Source of the DNA: a virus
DNA: 28,322 bases
Strand: one strand, 5' to 3'
IMG/VR virus record: IMGVR_UViG_3300032006_000065
Span: 1-28,322 of that record
Part shown: in pieces, positions 1 through 7,427 of the stretch
How the letters are laid out: each line of letters begins with the position of its first letter
Position numbering within the stretch: the first letter of the stretch is position 1
Program-made: the position numbers and the translations under genes
The notes under the pieces: generated by a model
What the model saw: the letters and a program-made list of their open reading frames with translations, nothing else
Told to the model about the DNA's origin: nothing
Databases searched by the model: none

Positions 1-161
1 GCAACCAATTAACAACATTTACTGAAAAGAAAAAAGAAGTTAATAAAGAAGAACAAATAGAAACTCCAAAGAAAGTACAGAACACACCAGCAGGTTATGA
101 TTCTCCACATCAGCAAGCAATTTCTAGACCAACTGTAGAAGACGATGATATTCCTTTCTAA
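1..161 (+). CDS. ssb: Single-stranded DNA-binding protein, C-terminal fragment
   Basis: Only the last 52 codons are inside the window; the reading frame is open from base 3 and stops at 159-161. The fragment is a lysine-, glutamate- and glutamine-rich linker ending in EDDDIPF. An acidic tip closing with a hydrophobic residue and PF is the hallmark of bacterial and phage SSB, where it docks partner proteins during replication and recombination. The disordered linker fits too. The OB-fold itself lies upstream of the window, so identity rests on the tail. The next gene starts 51 bases downstream on the same strand, which suggests one transcription unit. Confidence 0.7.
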   Translation, partial: NQLTTFTEKKKEVNKEEQIETPKKVQNTPAGYDSPHQQAISRPTVEDDDIPF

Positions 162-212
162 AAAGTAATTTCATCGCTATCCTTTTAACATTCACAACTA
201 ACGACGCTCTCC

Positions 213-1253
213 ATGACGCCATCTAAAGCCGCTGCTCTTTCTACACGCAGCTTTGACTCATTCAACATTTTTAAAGATCCAGAATATATAACTGGTATCC
301 AAGGTTTAGGAACTGTGCAACCTCTCGTAGATGATCGAGAAGAAGGACTTGCATATTTTGGAATTAAAGAAGAAAATTGGAAAACATGTAAATGGACCGC
401 TACTGAAAAAGATTTTGAAAAAGGCTCTGTTCTATTTGATGAGATCCATGTTTTTGGAAGTAGAAAAAAAGAAAGGATGCATAAATTTATATCTCCTCGT
501 ATACAAATTATTCATGCGTCCAACATCTTAGTTGTAGACGATTACATTACAGATCCAAAAACTGGTAATTCAAAAAATATAATTGTCGGTGATTTATCAA
601 TGGAAGGTGTAAAAGAAGCTTTTGAAAAAGATCAAAAAGCTCAACAAAAAGCTTTACTAGATAACAAACCATATAACCGTCAATACTCAACTCGTACAAA
701 ATATCTAGTTAATATCCTGACCAAAGAAAACAAACCAGCTCACGAAGTACCTATGGTTTTAACTTTAAAAGGTCTTGCAAGTGTAGATCTTTCAGACAAA
801 ATTAAAGAATTTCAAGTGAAAATGGATAAATGTCTAAGTGCTGCACAAGGTTTAGGTTCAGGAGTTAAATTTGATAAACGAGTTAAAGCGCTTTATGTAT
901 TTATTCCAACTTTGACAGCACAAATAAAAGGCTCAAGAAAAAATGAAATCTGTGCCGTTGAAAGCGTAAGATTACCTGAATATACCGATCAAGAATCAGC
1001 TCAAGCAGAAATTATCGAATTAACAGTCCCAGATGAAGCTAGAGAAAAAACTTGGGCACAACTTGAAGATAGTTTTTTAGGTGATTACATTAATAGACAC
1101 AGCGCACAAGAGGCAGCAAAACTCCATGGTGCTTATGGAATTGCTGAAGGAGTTCCAGCTTTATTACCACAAGGATCTGTCCAAGTTTTACCAGCAGAAC
1201 TTTCAAATAGAAAAGAAGATACAGGTGAACTAGAAGATGGTTTATTAGCCTAA
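213..1253 (+). CDS. Unidentified 346-aa protein of the replication block (possibly DUF5895-like)
   Basis: A complete soluble protein of mixed alpha/beta character, without signal peptide or membrane segment. Residues about 65-130 contain a strand-rich stretch (PRIQIIHASNILVVDD) that could be an OB-like or nucleic-acid-binding fold, but I see no catalytic motif. The overall look recalls a cyanobacterial and plasmid family named DUF5895; that is from memory and uncertain. It directly follows SSB and precedes the other replication genes, so a role in DNA replication or recombination is inferred from context only. No clear Shine-Dalgarno precedes the ATG. A structured RNA candidate begins 4 bases after the stop. 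Confidence 0.85.
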   Translation: MTPSKAAALSTRSFDSFNIFKDPEYITGIQGLGTVQPLVDDREEGLAYFGIKEENWKTCKWTATEKDFEKGSVLFDEIHVFGSRKKERMHKFISPRIQIIHASNILVVDDYITDPKTGNSKNIIVGDLSMEGVKEAFEKDQKAQQKALLDNKPYNRQYSTRTKYLVNILTKENKPAHEVPMVLTLKGLASVDLSDKIKEFQVKMDKCLSAAQGLGSGVKFDKRVKALYVFIPTLTAQIKGSRKNEICAVESVRLPEYTDQESAQAEIIELTVPDEAREKTWAQLEDSFLGDYINRHSAQEAAKLHGAYGIAEGVPALLPQGSVQVLPAELSNRKEDTGELEDGLLA

Positions 1254-1257
1254 AAAA

Positions 1258-1343
1258 GGGGGCAGTGGATGTGCAGTCTCATGGCTTTCTGTACCGAAAG
1301 GTTTAGGAGATGGGGATCTCCTATCATCCACTTAAGCCCCACC
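1258..1343 (+). ncRNA. Candidate structured RNA with closing helix and two inner hairpins
   Basis: Bases 1259-1263 plus 1264-1271 (GGGGC, AGTGGATG) pair with 1325-1332 plus 1336-1340 (CATCCACT, GCCCC). This gives 13 base pairs with only a three-base TAA bulge at 1333-1335. Inside lie two perfect hairpins: CTTTC/GAAAG at 1285-1300 with a six-base loop, and AGGAGA/TCTCCT at 1305-1322 with a G-rich loop. A single-stranded stretch at 1272-1284 remains, part of which (TCTC) could alternatively pair with GAGA in the second hairpin. It sits between a stop codon and a Rho-independent terminator. It is GC-richer than its surroundings. I could not match it to tRNA, hammerhead or the glutamine riboswitch. 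Strand is inferred from the terminator. Confidence 0.6.
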
Positions 1344-1344
1344 T

Positions 1345-1485
1345 TTAATTAATTTCTTTAGCTGATAGTTTTGAATAAACTCTATCAGCTTTTTTTATTA
1401 TCTTTTGAGCTTTTTCTCTAGAAGTACAATTCTGAGCTTTAGTCGTCAATTTTAATAATTTTCTATGCTTTTTATCTATCCCCAC
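1345..1485 (-). CDS. Possible small basic protein, 46 aa
   Basis: A GTG-initiated frame starts just past the stop of the 82-aa gene on the same strand, with AAAGGA about eight bases before the GTG. The product is lysine-rich and helical (MGIDKKHRKLLKLTTKAQ at the N-terminus) with no recognisable domain. Against it: it is short, it needs a GTG start, and its 3' part lies on the plus-strand terminator hairpin. In its favour: good ribosome-binding site, close coupling to the upstream gene and a coherent amphipathic composition. Confidence 0.4.
   Translation of the reverse strand: MGIDKKHRKLLKLTTKAQNCTSREKAQKIIKKADRVYSKLSAKEIN
1360..1397 (+). terminator. Rho-independent terminator
   Basis: AGCTGATAG at 1360-1368 and CTATCAGCT at 1382-1390 form a perfect nine-pair stem around a 13-base loop, followed at once by a run of T. 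It ends plus-strand transcription from the SSB/346-aa unit and would give the preceding structured RNA a defined 3' end. Confidence 0.8.
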
Positions 1486-1488
1486 AAA

Positions 1489-1737
1489 TCATCCTTTATG
1501 TTCAGTTTTAACTATGTTATTAGTTTCAAGTTTTGCAAGTCTTTTACATAAACTACGTATAATTGCTTGACGCTGCATAGTTACAGAAAGTAAATTTAAA
1601 GCCGCTATTTTTAATCTTTCTGGGTCTTTCATCATCCCTAATTCTCTAGAAATAGCTGTCATTGTAAACTCATCTTCTAATGTTGGAGATGTATCTACTG
1701 AATCAAAAGGAATCTCTGTCACTTGGAATTTTGCCAT
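1489..1737 (-). CDS. Small hypothetical protein, 82 aa
   Basis: A helical soluble protein with an acidic N-terminal half and a basic C-terminal half. Residues about 25-75 form a likely helical bundle. No motif is recognised. It runs divergently from the plus-strand genes beginning at 1826, so the 88-base gap between must hold promoters for both directions. It may be cotranscribed with the tiny basic protein downstream. Its orientation, opposite to the neighbouring replication genes, suggests separate regulation. Confidence 0.65.
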   Translation of the reverse strand: MAKFQVTEIPFDSVDTSPTLEDEFTMTAISRELGMMKDPERLKIAALNLLSVTMQRQAIIRSLCKRLAKLETNNIVKTEHKG

Positions 1738-1774
1738 AAAACAAAGGACTTTATTACTTAGTCTACTACTTGCA

Positions 1775-1802
1775 TTGACATAAGCCGTACAAATACTAAA
1801 AT
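1775..1802 (+). promoter_or_regulatory. Sigma70-type promoter
   Basis: A consensus -35 box TTGACA at 1775-1780 is followed after 16 bases by TAAAAT at 1797-1802, one base from TATAAT. Transcription would start about 17 bases before the ATG at 1826, placing it to drive the 45-aa and Gp157-like genes with the host polymerase. Confidence 0.6.
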
Positions 1803-1825
1803 CGATTAGAAGAAATAGAACGTTA

Positions 1826-1963
1826 ATGGCAAAAACTGTTTGGGTTGATGGGAAAAGATCTAAAGAAACAAACCCTAAAAGAACCTCAATAGGCGAAGGT
1901 AGAAGAAAAAAAGGATCTTATAAATGGAAAAACACAAAAAAATATAGAGGTCAAGGAAAATAA
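1826..1963 (+). CDS. Small strongly basic protein, 45 aa
   Basis: The frame runs from ATG at 1826 to TAA at 1961-1963, whose last base is also the first base of the next gene's ATG (TAATG), a typical sign of translational coupling. About a third of residues are lysine or arginine, with glycine, and there is no hydrophobic core, so binding to nucleic acid is plausible but unproven. It lies directly behind a consensus promoter. Confidence 0.65.
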   Translation: MAKTVWVDGKRSKETNPKRTSIGEGRRKKGSYKWKNTKKYRGQGK

Positions 1964-2568
1964 TGGCTGATCAATCTTCCTATCGACAATTATTAGAAGA
2001 TAGTGTAGAAATTGATTTACTTCTAAAAGATTCAGAAATACCTGATGAAGATAAAGAAGAACTTCGGTATATATGGGGGTCACTTAAGTCCAGAAGAGAA
2101 TCTAAATTTGATGCCATCGTTGGAGTCATAAAAGATTGTGATAAGAGAATTGATCAACTTGATAGAGAAATTAAAGACCTAAAAAGTAATAAAGAACATT
2201 GGAAAAAAAAGAGAAACGATATTATTAACATCATTAAATTTGCATATGAAAATCGATTAATAAGTTCAAAACCTACAGGAAATAAATATCAAGCAACAAT
2301 TAAAGCTGTTCAATCAAAATTAACAGCTAACTTTGAAGAATGGACTGATGAAGAAAAAAAAGAATTTGGATTACAAAAAGTAACTACTATAAAAGCTCTT
2401 AACAATAAAGGAAAGGTTATTCATTATCAAGCTGAAGAATTGCCTGACAAAGAAAAACTTAGAGAAACCTTAGAAAAAGACCCTAAGAATAGTCCAGCTG
2501 CTGCTAAACTAACAAAACGTGTCTCTTTATTATATAGATTAAGAAAAAGAATACATATTGGTATCTAA
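1963..2568 (+). CDS. Gp157-like coiled-coil phage protein
   Basis: At 201 aa it is close to the usual size of the siphovirus Gp157 family, which is found in phage recombination clusters. The N-terminal half is highly charged. A long coiled coil spans residues about 40-100 (KRIDQLDREIKDLKSNKEH). The C-terminal half is strand-rich, with K-x-Q-x-K patterns typical of that family. The start is fixed by TAATG overlap with the 45-aa gene. Neighbours (SSB, exonuclease, primase-helicase) agree with a recombination role. The family assignment is from overall pattern, not from a search. Confidence 0.6.
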   Translation: MADQSSYRQLLEDSVEIDLLLKDSEIPDEDKEELRYIWGSLKSRRESKFDAIVGVIKDCDKRIDQLDREIKDLKSNKEHWKKKRNDIINIIKFAYENRLISSKPTGNKYQATIKAVQSKLTANFEEWTDEEKKEFGLQKVTTIKALNNKGKVIHYQAEELPDKEKLRETLEKDPKNSPAAAKLTKRVSLLYRLRKRIHIGI

Positions 2569-2571
2569 AAA

Positions 2572-2751
2572 ATGCTAACTGACCCCGAAAAACGAAAAAG
2601 AATGCAAGATGTAATTGAAAATGCTGCAAAAGATCATATAGAAAAAGTAAACATATGGCTAAGTGATTTTTTTTCTAAAAAACCTAATGAAGTAGAAGAT
2701 AAAGATGAAACTTCCTCCATTTATTTAGATGAAAATCCATTTGATCGTTAA
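2572..2751 (+). CDS. Small acidic protein, 59 aa
   Basis: The ATG lies three bases after the stop of the Gp157-like gene. The first 30 residues form a charged amphipathic helix (QDVIENAAKDHIEKVNIWL); the rest is acidic and probably disordered, ending in LDENPFDR. The acidic-then-NPF tail faintly resembles an SSB tip but has extra residues after PF, so I do not call it one. No family recognised. Confidence 0.6.
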   Translation: MLTDPEKRKRMQDVIENAAKDHIEKVNIWLSDFFSKKPNEVEDKDETSSIYLDENPFDR

Positions 2752-2797
2752 GTTCTTGGATTAGGGCAGATAATCTAGTCTTACTGTCATAAATAAA

Positions 2798-3061
2798 ATG
2801 AGACAAACACGTAAAATCAAGTATCGGGGTGGTCCATCTGAAATCCTCGAAGCAATTGAATTCAACGGTTACACTATTAAGTCTCTGAAACATGGCAATA
2901 CGGGCCATATTCTTTATCGTTTTCCAAGTAAAACCCACAATTGGGAGCCTTGTTGGTCAATGGATCTAGCGACTGCCAAAAATGGTGTGAATAAATACAA
3001 TCAGCATTTACACGGTAAAGATGCAGAACAAAGTGAGATACCCGTAGAATCAAACACGTAG
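2798..3061 (+). CDS. Hypothetical protein, 87 aa
   Basis: The N-terminus is basic (MRQTRKIKYRGG) and is followed by a small alpha/beta core with two tryptophans around residues 49-54. No catalytic motif, signal or membrane segment is seen. It lies in the same direction as the replication genes, 46 bases after the 59-aa gene and 33 bases before the next candidate start. Function unknown. Confidence 0.65.
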   Translation: MRQTRKIKYRGGPSEILEAIEFNGYTIKSLKHGNTGHILYRFPSKTHNWEPCWSMDLATAKNGVNKYNQHLHGKDAEQSEIPVESNT

Positions 3062-3094
3062 TAAATATGGCTTGACTTAGTGGTAAGACCTTTA

Positions 3095-3334
3095 ATGACA
3101 AATCTAATGGATGATTTAGCCAAAGATATACATAGCTACTTGCTTGATATCTCTACTGAATTTCAAGGAAAGCATTTAGTTTTAATCCCTATAACTGAAG
3201 TAGTTAAAAAATTTGGCCGAAATCATAGAACAATTCAAAGACGTATTCATGCTTTAAAAGATGAAGGTCTATTAGATCCAGTAATTAAAAGGAATACCAT
3301 ATCCTTATATCACATTCACAATTTAATTGAATAG
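3095..3334 (+). CDS. Small winged-helix/HTH-like protein
   Basis: The C-terminal half has the look of a helix-turn-helix with a wing: a first helix (ITEVVKKFG), a recognition-like helix (NHRTIQRRIHALKDEGLL), then a short strand pair. This suggests a small DNA-binding regulator or replication accessory protein. The start is uncertain. A GTG at 3080 would add five residues, the ATG at 3095 is chosen here, and another ATG lies at 3107; none has a strong ribosome-binding site. The stop is one base before the next gene's ATG. Confidence 0.6.
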   Translation: MTNLMDDLAKDIHSYLLDISTEFQGKHLVLIPITEVVKKFGRNHRTIQRRIHALKDEGLLDPVIKRNTISLYHIHNLIE

Positions 3335-3336
3335 CC

Positions 3337-3654
3337 ATGACTGAACATTCAACTCCAGACCCGTATTTAGAGCATTTAAATTTTCTTTTATCATCCTTCA
3401 CCGATAATGGAAAATCTTTAAGAGGGTTTGTACCTAATCCACAAGAATTATCAATCTGTGTTTTAACAGCAGGTCTCTTAGCTAATTCAAAATTAATGAT
3501 TAGCCCAGATGATGCAATTAAATCTGCTTTTGATATTCACGCAAGAATACAAGGGCATGTCGGTCAATTCCAAAACATGCAATTTGTTCAAAAAATCGAC
3601 AATTGTTTCAATGAAGGACAACAAGAGAGACCTCCAGAAATTGAACACGACTAA
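3337..3654 (+). CDS. Hypothetical protein, 105 aa
   Basis: A mostly helical, mildly acidic soluble protein with no recognised motif. It begins two bases after the HTH-like gene stop, consistent with an operon. Nothing in its sequence indicates enzymatic function; it may be a small accessory protein of the replication block. Confidence 0.65.
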   Translation: MTEHSTPDPYLEHLNFLLSSFTDNGKSLRGFVPNPQELSICVLTAGLLANSKLMISPDDAIKSAFDIHARIQGHVGQFQNMQFVQKIDNCFNEGQQERPPEIEHD

Positions 3655-3682
3655 AGATAGAATAGAAATTATCCTTTCTTTA

Positions 3683-3865
3683 ATGATGAAGAAACCAGAA
3701 TTAATCTTAATCACACCACAAGGCGGAACTGTTCATAAGTATCCTTTAACCGGTGGTAAAACAACATTTGAGAGGTATTTAAGTTGCTATACAGGTAGCT
3801 GCAAATTTTTTAACGATATGGACGGAGCTAAAAAACACTTAGTAACTGTAGAACCAAAAAATTAG
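3683..3865 (+). CDS. Hypothetical protein, about 60 aa
   Basis: The convincing part of this frame starts near the double ATG at 3683/3686 (MMKKPELILITPQGG) and reads as a small strand-rich domain. A longer version from ATG 3611 would overlap the previous gene by 44 bases and add a basic low-complexity leader, so I prefer the shorter one, though no good ribosome-binding site distinguishes them. No family recognised. Confidence 0.5.
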   Translation: MMKKPELILITPQGGTVHKYPLTGGKTTFERYLSCYTGSCKFFNDMDGAKKHLVTVEPKN

Positions 3866-3910
3866 CAAGATTTAGTGAGGTTATTCTCCTTAGAACTGTA
3901 ACAAAAGTTC

Positions 3911-4750
3911 TTGGATTATAGATCTAAAGGAGACACCAGACTAACAATTGATGGTTCAAGGCATTATAAGACTCCATACGGTGCTTTTCCTTCAGTAACG
4001 ACAATCTTATCTGCAACACAAGGAAATAAAGCAGCACTAGAAAGATGGGCTAAAAAAAATCCAGGTGGTAGAGAAGCAGCAGCTGCAAGAGGAACGAAAG
4101 TTCATGCCTTAATGGAAAACTTTCTCCTTGGCTCAGATAGAGAACCTGAAATTGAAGATGAAGAAATAGCAGCTTTTTGGGATGGGCTTCCTAAAAATCT
4201 TGAAAAATTAGAAAATGTAGTTTGGGCAGAAAATCCTTCTAATCCAGATGACTTTTCTTGGGTCGTTGGTGGAGATGGAGTTTCAAGAGTTTGGCACCCA
4301 GGAGTAAACAAAAAAGAAAATTGGGGGTGGGCTGGAACACCTGACATTGTTGCAGAATACAAAGGAAAAGTAGTGTTAGGTGATTTAAAAACTAGTAACG
4401 GACCTTACTATGCTCGCTGGCCTAATAAAGATACTCCTAGAAATGTGTATGGGATGCAACGAGCAGGATTTATGAAATACTCAAAATGCCAAATGCAAAT
4501 GGCAGCTTACGCACTAGCTTTAGAACATACAATAAATATAAAACCAGAATTAATAATGACCTTTGTCGCAACAAAAGACAGGTCTCAAGTCTTTGTAATT
4601 CAAGGAAACACAATCAATAAATATAAAGAAAAATGGTTGAATGCTGTAGAAAAATACTATACAGAAATTCTTCCAACTAAGGAAACCTCAAAGGTAGAAA
4701 TGGAAGCTATAGACGAAGATAAAAAGACAAGTGGATGCCCTATAAATTAG
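3911..4750 (+). CDS. PD-(D/E)XK exonuclease, RecB/Cas4-like fold
   Basis: A metal-dependent nuclease of the RecB-type PD-(D/E)XK superfamily, as used by phages to resect DNA ends for recombination. Visible signature: RGTKVHALME at about 60-69 (motif with His65), GTPD at 142-145, DLK at 158-160 (catalytic Asp and Lys), and Q196-x3-Y200 on the following helix, all in the usual order. There is no iron-sulphur cysteine set, so it is not a classic Cas4. The start is odd: an in-frame stop at 3899-3901 leaves TTG 3911 as the first usable codon, and a small hairpin (3892-3911) abuts it. Next to Gp157-like and SSB genes, it is probably part of a recombination module. Confidence 0.82.
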   Translation: MDYRSKGDTRLTIDGSRHYKTPYGAFPSVTTILSATQGNKAALERWAKKNPGGREAAAARGTKVHALMENFLLGSDREPEIEDEEIAAFWDGLPKNLEKLENVVWAENPSNPDDFSWVVGGDGVSRVWHPGVNKKENWGWAGTPDIVAEYKGKVVLGDLKTSNGPYYARWPNKDTPRNVYGMQRAGFMKYSKCQMQMAAYALALEHTINIKPELIMTFVATKDRSQVFVIQGNTINKYKEKWLNAVEKYYTEILPTKETSKVEMEAIDEDKKTSGCPIN

Positions 4751-4777
4751 TAATACAGAAAAAATTTTAAAAATAGG

Positions 4778-4820
4778 GCTGGCGTATTTCTAAAAAAGCG
4801 TTACATTCAAGCTGGCGTTA
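4778..4820 (+). repeat. Short direct repeats ahead of the primase-helicase
   Basis: GCTGGCGT occurs at 4778-4785 and again at 4811-4818, 33 bases apart, with a related AGCGTTA at 4797-4803. They fill the 98-base gap before the primase-helicase and could be operator or iteron-like sites; their function is inferred from position alone. Confidence 0.35.
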
Positions 4821-4848
4821 ATTTTTTTATAGCGAACGAGAAAAAACT

Positions 4849-7425
4849 GTGTCATCTGAATCAACAGAATCAAACAAAAATTTTCCATTAAGTGCTGGGG
4901 AAATAAATTTAAACCTAATCCCTAAAGATTGGGCTTTAACTCCACTACGGGAAAAAAGAGCTTATGTTCCTAACTGGCCTTCTCAACCATACTCTATTGA
5001 GCAGATCAAACACGAGTTGAGTGAGGGAAATGCAACCGGCATAGGTTTAATCACTGGTCAGTGGTCAAATGAAGGTGGACTTTTATGGGTAGATATAGAT
5101 GGTGAAGAAGGAGAAGAAGCTTTAGTTAAAGAACATGGAGTACCTATATCAAAAATATTTCCAAAGACTTTAACTATATCTTCTGGCAAAAAAGGTAGGC
5201 AGAGAATGCTATTTAGTATTCCCGCTACAAAACTTTCTTTATTACCTGATAAAGCGACGATAAAAATAGGAATACCTGCTTTTGAAATCTTATTTAGATC
5301 AAGGCAAGGAGCAATAATGGGTAGCCACCCTGAGACTGAAGGGTACTTCACCACTGATCACGGAGGTTTTGAATATGCAAAAAACCCCCCTGAAATGCCA
5401 GATTGGTTATATAAAAAAATTACGGATGCTTACCCTACTAATAAATACAAAAGAAAAGCTAAAAATGGAATACTTACACAGCATATAAACCTTACCTACG
5501 AGGAAGGTTCTGAGTATTATCACGAAGAACTTTTAAGTGAAGCAAAAGTATATCTTGAATTCTTAAAGGAAGAAAGAGCAGTTGATTATGACGAATGGCT
5601 TACCATTGGTATGGCCTTACATCAAATAGATGATTCATTATTAGAAAACTGGATTGCGTGGTCACAAGAAGCTCCTAATTTTCAAGAAGGTGTATGTGAA
5701 AGAAAATGGAACAGCTTTGAAAGGGTACCTGGTGGCCCTGGGCCTGAAGGACATTGCGGTATTCATACACTAAGAGCTAAAGCTAAAGAAGACGGCTTTA
5801 TAGACCTAGGAGGCTGCGTTGTTGAATCTGCTGAAGCATTAGCCGATAAAGCAAAAACTATGTTTGAAGATGACGAAGAGGAAATTAAAGAAAGAAGTCT
5901 AAACAATGCATTGAAATCAATAATAGGTCAACCTACTGAAGAAGAAAGTGAAGATGTAGGTAGAAGAGTTAAAAGAAAAAATAAACCTAAAACACCTCCG
6001 TCGTCTGAATTAGCTGCCTATATTGCTCCGATGATATTTGAAACAGGTTGGAGATATGACCCTAAATTTGATGTATTTATGTTCTATCGAAGAAGTAAAG
6101 GAACATGGAGGAGAGAGGAATATAAAAATGAATTTAAATTATTTGTACAAGACCTATTTATAAATGAAAACGTACCAACACCAAGCGGCTATACCTCTCA
6201 TCTATTATCTGATGTCGTAAATTTAACTCAAGCGTATATAACTCATACCTACTGGGATGATGATCCAGATAAATTAGCATTTAACAATGGAGTTTTAGAA
6301 ATAAGTACAGGTGAATTTCTAGAACATAACCCAGAACATTACTTAACTTGGGGATTAGATTTTGAATACGAAAAAGACGCAGACCCTGGACCCATTATTG
6401 AATGGCTAACAAGAACACAATATGGAGATACAGAACGTGTACAAGTTTTACGTGCATGGTTAAAGTCCTGTCTTGTAGGTCAAGGTCATGAACTCCAAAG
6501 ATTTTTAGAAGTCATAGGACCAGGAGGTAGAGGTAAATCAACTTTTGCAAATCTCTGTTGTGCATTAGTCGGTAATGGTAACTATGCAAGTACAACATTA
6601 AACCAACTTGAACAAAGTCGTTTTGAAATTGCATCTATTAAAGGTAAACGACTTACTTTAATAAATGATTCAGAACGCTATGGAGGATCAGCTCAAATAT
6701 TTAAAGCCTTAACTGGTGGAGATAATTTACGCTTTGAAGAAAAAAATAAAAATGTTGGTGAACCATTCGTCTACACAGGAATGGTTATGGTCTGTGCTAA
6801 CGAGCCTATACAAACAACTGATAATACCTCTGGCTTAACACGACGACGGTTAACTGTTGAATTTAATCGACCTTTATGGGATAAGAACTCAGAAGCAAAA
6901 GAAATGATAAAACTCGAAAACGGAATAGTAAACGGGTTATGGAAGCATTATTTACCAGGGTTAGTTAACTGGGTTCTCTCCATGAGTACTCAAAGTATGC
7001 GTGAGTATCTCCTAGATACCTATGAAAAAGTACCCTCACTTAAAAAAGTAAGGAATGAGATTTTACTGAATAGCAACAGCATTGTTGAATGGCTCCAATC
7101 AGAAGTTGTCCATGATCCTAAAGCTGTATCGTCTGTAGGTAAAAAAATCCCTGCTGCAAAAGACGCAAAAGAAAGATATTGCAACAGCAATTTTCATCTT
7201 TATGCCAGCTATTGTTCTTATTGTGAAGATACAGGTTCAAAACCAGTAGGTCAGAAAAGATTTATATCTCTTCTTCTAGATTGTTGTCAAAATCAACTTG
7301 GACTAAAAAAAGTCTCTAGCTTTACTAAAAGTGGGAGACCATTTATTAAAGGATTAATAGTCAGGAATTCGGATCAAAAACACACTGCGGCACCTACCAT
7401 ACTGCCAGAAAATAAATTGGCATAG
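4849..7425 (+). CDS. Primase-polymerase fused to SF3 (D5/P4-type) helicase
   Basis: An 858-aa replication initiator of the phage/plasmid type. Residues about 20-190 form an archaeo-eukaryotic primase-like domain: VDID at 81-84 supplies the metal-binding Asp pair. The equivalent of the sugar-binding motif reads SSGKKGRQ at 111-118 and lacks the usual His. Residues about 230-315 resemble PriCT-2 (VDYDEWLTIGMALHQ). About 470-510 is a D5-N-like segment. The helicase core has Walker A GPGGRGKST (557-565), a Walker B-like TLINDSE (603-609), sensor Asn651 in CANEP and the arginine cluster TRRR (664-667). It starts with GTG. It would synthesise primers and unwind DNA, with SSB and the nuclease close by. 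Most lytic cyanophages use DnaG/gp41- or T7-gp4-type enzymes instead. Confidence 0.88.
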   Translation: MSSESTESNKNFPLSAGEINLNLIPKDWALTPLREKRAYVPNWPSQPYSIEQIKHELSEGNATGIGLITGQWSNEGGLLWVDIDGEEGEEALVKEHGVPISKIFPKTLTISSGKKGRQRMLFSIPATKLSLLPDKATIKIGIPAFEILFRSRQGAIMGSHPETEGYFTTDHGGFEYAKNPPEMPDWLYKKITDAYPTNKYKRKAKNGILTQHINLTYEEGSEYYHEELLSEAKVYLEFLKEERAVDYDEWLTIGMALHQIDDSLLENWIAWSQEAPNFQEGVCERKWNSFERVPGGPGPEGHCGIHTLRAKAKEDGFIDLGGCVVESAEALADKAKTMFEDDEEEIKERSLNNALKSIIGQPTEEESEDVGRRVKRKNKPKTPPSSELAAYIAPMIFETGWRYDPKFDVFMFYRRSKGTWRREEYKNEFKLFVQDLFINENVPTPSGYTSHLLSDVVNLTQAYITHTYWDDDPDKLAFNNGVLEISTGEFLEHNPEHYLTWGLDFEYEKDADPGPIIEWLTRTQYGDTERVQVLRAWLKSCLVGQGHELQRFLEVIGPGGRGKSTFANLCCALVGNGNYASTTLNQLEQSRFEIASIKGKRLTLINDSERYGGSAQIFKALTGGDNLRFEEKNKNVGEPFVYTGMVMVCANEPIQTTDNTSGLTRRRLTVEFNRPLWDKNSEAKEMIKLENGIVNGLWKHYLPGLVNWVLSMSTQSMREYLLDTYEKVPSLKKVRNEILLNSNSIVEWLQSEVVHDPKAVSSVGKKIPAAKDAKERYCNSNFHLYASYCSYCEDTGSKPVGQKRFISLLLDCCQNQLGLKKVSSFTKSGRPFIKGLIVRNSDQKHTAAPTILPENKLA

Positions 7426-7427
7426 TC

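Noticed and set aside
331-531. 66-aa plus-strand frame inside the 346-aa gene
   Set aside because: It is an out-of-frame shadow with lysine runs from A-rich codons and no gene spacing.
1258-1343. tRNA or hammerhead ribozyme in the structured region
   Set aside because: There is no T-arm consensus, anticodon arm or CCA end, and no CUGAUGA/GAAA core; the helices do not form a cloverleaf.
1886-2083. 65-aa minus-strand frame opposite the 45-aa and Gp157-like genes
   Set aside because: Leu/Phe-rich antisense shadow; the plus-strand genes there have promoter, coupling and coherent products.
2788-2795. T4-type late promoter CATAAATA
   Set aside because: It is only two bases before the ATG at 2798, so a transcript starting there would lack the start codon; AT-rich sequence gives such matches by chance.
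2684-3101. Two minus-strand frames opposite the 59- and 87-aa genes
   Set aside because: Their composition is typical of the complement of A-rich coding DNA and they overlap each other; no start signals.
3911-4750. Cas4 nuclease or CRISPR link
   Set aside because: The nuclease lacks the four-cysteine iron-sulphur set and there is no repeat-spacer array in the window.
5058-5354. 98-aa minus-strand frame inside the primase gene
   Set aside because: It lies opposite a conserved catalytic domain and resembles antisense sequence.
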